NCBI GenBank assembly: GCA_902497215.1
Contig: CABVEH010000082.1
Location: forward strand, 1 to 5,976
Source: an uncultured Eggerthellaceae bacterium
GTDB lineage: Bacteria > Actinomycetota > Coriobacteriia > Coriobacteriales > Eggerthellaceae
Direction of reading: 5' to 3'
Length of the DNA stretch: 5,976 nt
Positions 4,794-5,976 of the stretch are shown here, piece by piece. Positions within the stretch are counted from its first letter, which is position 1, and each line of letters starts with the position of its first letter. Under the pieces are notes generated by a model, which did not search any database, was not told where the DNA came from, and was given only the letters and a program-made list of their open reading frames with translations. The position numbers and the translations under genes were made by a program.

Positions 4794-5976
4794 ACTTGCG
4801 GGCGGCGGCGCGGGAGCGAGCGTCGACTTCGACGAGCTGCTCGATGGACTGAACGGGCTGCACGTCGTGTTCGTCCATGACGGCCTCGACGCAGTCGGCG
4901 ATTCCCAGGTAGGGGCACTCCCCTTCCAGAAACGCGGCAACGGCAACCTCGTTCGCAGCGTTCATCGCGCAAGGAAGCGTGCCTCCCCGCTCGCCTGCCT
5001 GCCTCGCCAGCGCAAGGCAGCGGAACGTGTCGGTGTCGGGGGCTGCGAACTCCAGCGACCCCAGCGTGCGGAAGTCCATGCGCTTCACAGGGGAATCCCA
5101 GCGTTCGGGGTAGCTCAGCGCGAACTGGATGGGAATGCGCATGTCGGTGGTGCCCAGGTGGGCCTTCACCGACCCGTCGGAGAACTCGACCATGGAATGT
5201 ATGGCGCTCTGCGGCTGCACGACCACCTCGATTGCGTCGTAGGGCGCCCCGAACAGGTGGTGGGCCTCGATGACCTCGAGCCCCTTGTTCATGAGCGTGG
5301 ACGAGTCGATGGTGATCTTCGCCCCCATGTTCCACGTGGGGTGCGCAAGCGCCTGGGCCGCCGTGACGCCGACGAGCTGGTCGCGCGTCTTCCCTCGGAA
5401 CGGACCGCCCGACGCCGTCACCCACAGCCTGTCGACCTCGGAGGCGTTCTCGCCCAACAGGCACTGGAAGATGGCGCCGTGCTCGGAGTCGATGGGCAGA
5501 AGCGCCCCCTGCGGACGGAACTCCGCATCATCGCCCATGCAGGGATACGTCGGGTCGGCGGCATGGGCCAGCGGCATTATGAGGTCTCCGCCCACCACAA
5601 GGGACTCCTTGTTGGCCAGCGCCAGCACCTTCCCAGCCGCAAGCGTCTCGTAGCTGGCGCGAAGACCCTGCGCTCCCACGAGGGAGTTCACCACCACGTC
5701 GCATCCGCTGGCGTCGATGAGGTCAAGCACGGCCTGTTCGCCGGCGCCGAAGAAGCCGTCGTCGGACGAGGCGGCCTGGACGCGAAGCCCTTCCGCATCG
5801 GGCGAACAGTCGCCCAACGCCAGCGCGCGCACGTCGAACTCCTGGGCCTGCGCAAGCAGTTCGGACGCCCGCCTTCCTGCAGCAAGGCCGACTATCTGCA
5901 ACTTGTCTGGATGCTTCCGGGCAACGTCGAGGGTCTGGGTTCCGATTGAGCCGGTGGATCCCAGCACCAGGACTTT
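4777..5976 (-). CDS. dxr: 1-deoxy-D-xylulose 5-phosphate reductoisomerase, first codon(s) outside window
   Basis: Cytoplasmic NADPH-dependent enzyme that rearranges and reduces DXP to 2-C-methyl-D-erythritol 4-phosphate, the first committed step of the MEP isoprenoid pathway. 399 residues are visible, beginning KVLVLGSTGSIGTQTLD, so only the initiator and perhaps one or two residues are missing. Numbered from the first visible Lys, they include the NADPH loop GSTGSIG (6-12), ALANKESLVVGG (119-130), the metal-binding LLPIDSEHGAIFQCL (159-173; Asp163 and Glu165), the flexible loop TASGGPFRG, HPTWNMGAKITIDSSTLMNK with the third metal-binding Glu just after NKGL, and the C-terminal NAANEVAVAAFL. 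Length matches the family's roughly 400 residues and no residue looks damaged. The in-frame GTG at 5967 is an internal Val codon within the beta-strand, not the start. The gene converges on the sortase and overlaps it by 17 bp. Its usual downstream partner, the site-2 protease, lies beyond the cassette on the same strand. Confidence 0.97.
   Translation of the reverse strand, partial: KVLVLGSTGSIGTQTLDVARKHPDKLQIVGLAAGRRASELLAQAQEFDVRALALGDCSPDAEGLRVQAASSDDGFFGAGEQAVLDLIDASGCDVVVNSLVGAQGLRASYETLAAGKVLALANKESLVVGGDLIMPLAHAADPTYPCMGDDAEFRPQGALLPIDSEHGAIFQCLLGENASEVDRLWVTASGGPFRGKTRDQLVGVTAAQALAHPTWNMGAKITIDSSTLMNKGLEVIEAHHLFGAPYDAIEVVVQPQSAIHSMVEFSDGSVKAHLGTTDMRIPIQFALSYPERWDSPVKRMDFRTLGSLEFAAPDTDTFRCLALARQAGERGGTLPCAMNAANEVAVAAFLEGECPYLGIADCVEAVMDEHDVQPVQSIEQLVEVDARSRAAARKFISGL

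Noticed and set aside
4651..5949. 432-residue plus-strand open frame
   Set aside because: It is antisense to dxr, whose frame carries every reductoisomerase motif; the predicted protein is Arg/His-rich with no family pattern.

Overview
The window is a GC-rich stretch of Gram-positive, actinobacterial-type DNA. The gene set fits a gut-type member of Coriobacteriia (Eggerthella/Gordonibacter/Adlercreutzia-like): a VaFE-repeat surface protein with its own class B sortase, next to dxr and a site-2 protease gene. This placement is an inference from gene content and composition, not from a marker gene.

Layout. (1) Positions 1-941, minus strand: 5' part of an M50 site-2 protease (RseP/RasP family), cut by the window edge just before its LDG motif. 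It has no recognisable PDZ domain and instead carries an insertion that looks like a winged helix. (2) Positions 942-1270: intergenic region between two divergent genes, with a 6-bp-stem hairpin, short repeats and a possible rseP promoter. (3) Positions 1271-3979, plus strand: a secreted 902-residue adhesin-like protein with a signal peptide, a thioester-type domain, two SpaA/Cna-B-like domains, two VaFE repeats (the first split by an acidic insertion) and a C-terminal anchor with a non-LPXTG sorting motif. (4) Positions 3972-4793, plus strand: a class B sortase overlapping the adhesin gene by 8 bp, so the two form one unit. (5) Positions 4777-5976, minus strand: dxr (MEP isoprenoid pathway), missing only its first codon(s), converging on and overlapping the sortase by 17 bp.

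How the parts relate. dxr followed by an rseP-type gene is a common bacterial housekeeping pair (often cdsA-dxr-rseP, with ispG next in many actinobacteria). Here both are on the minus strand in that order, but a two-gene plus-strand cassette of about 3.6 kb sits between them. The cassette is self-contained: a thioester adhesin that could bond covalently to a host ligand, and the sortase that would fix it to the cell wall. A strong hairpin just past the dxr stop lies inside the sortase 3' end, and a 12-base direct repeat occurs at both sides of the cassette. Together these suggest that the cassette was inserted into an ancestral dxr-rseP operon.
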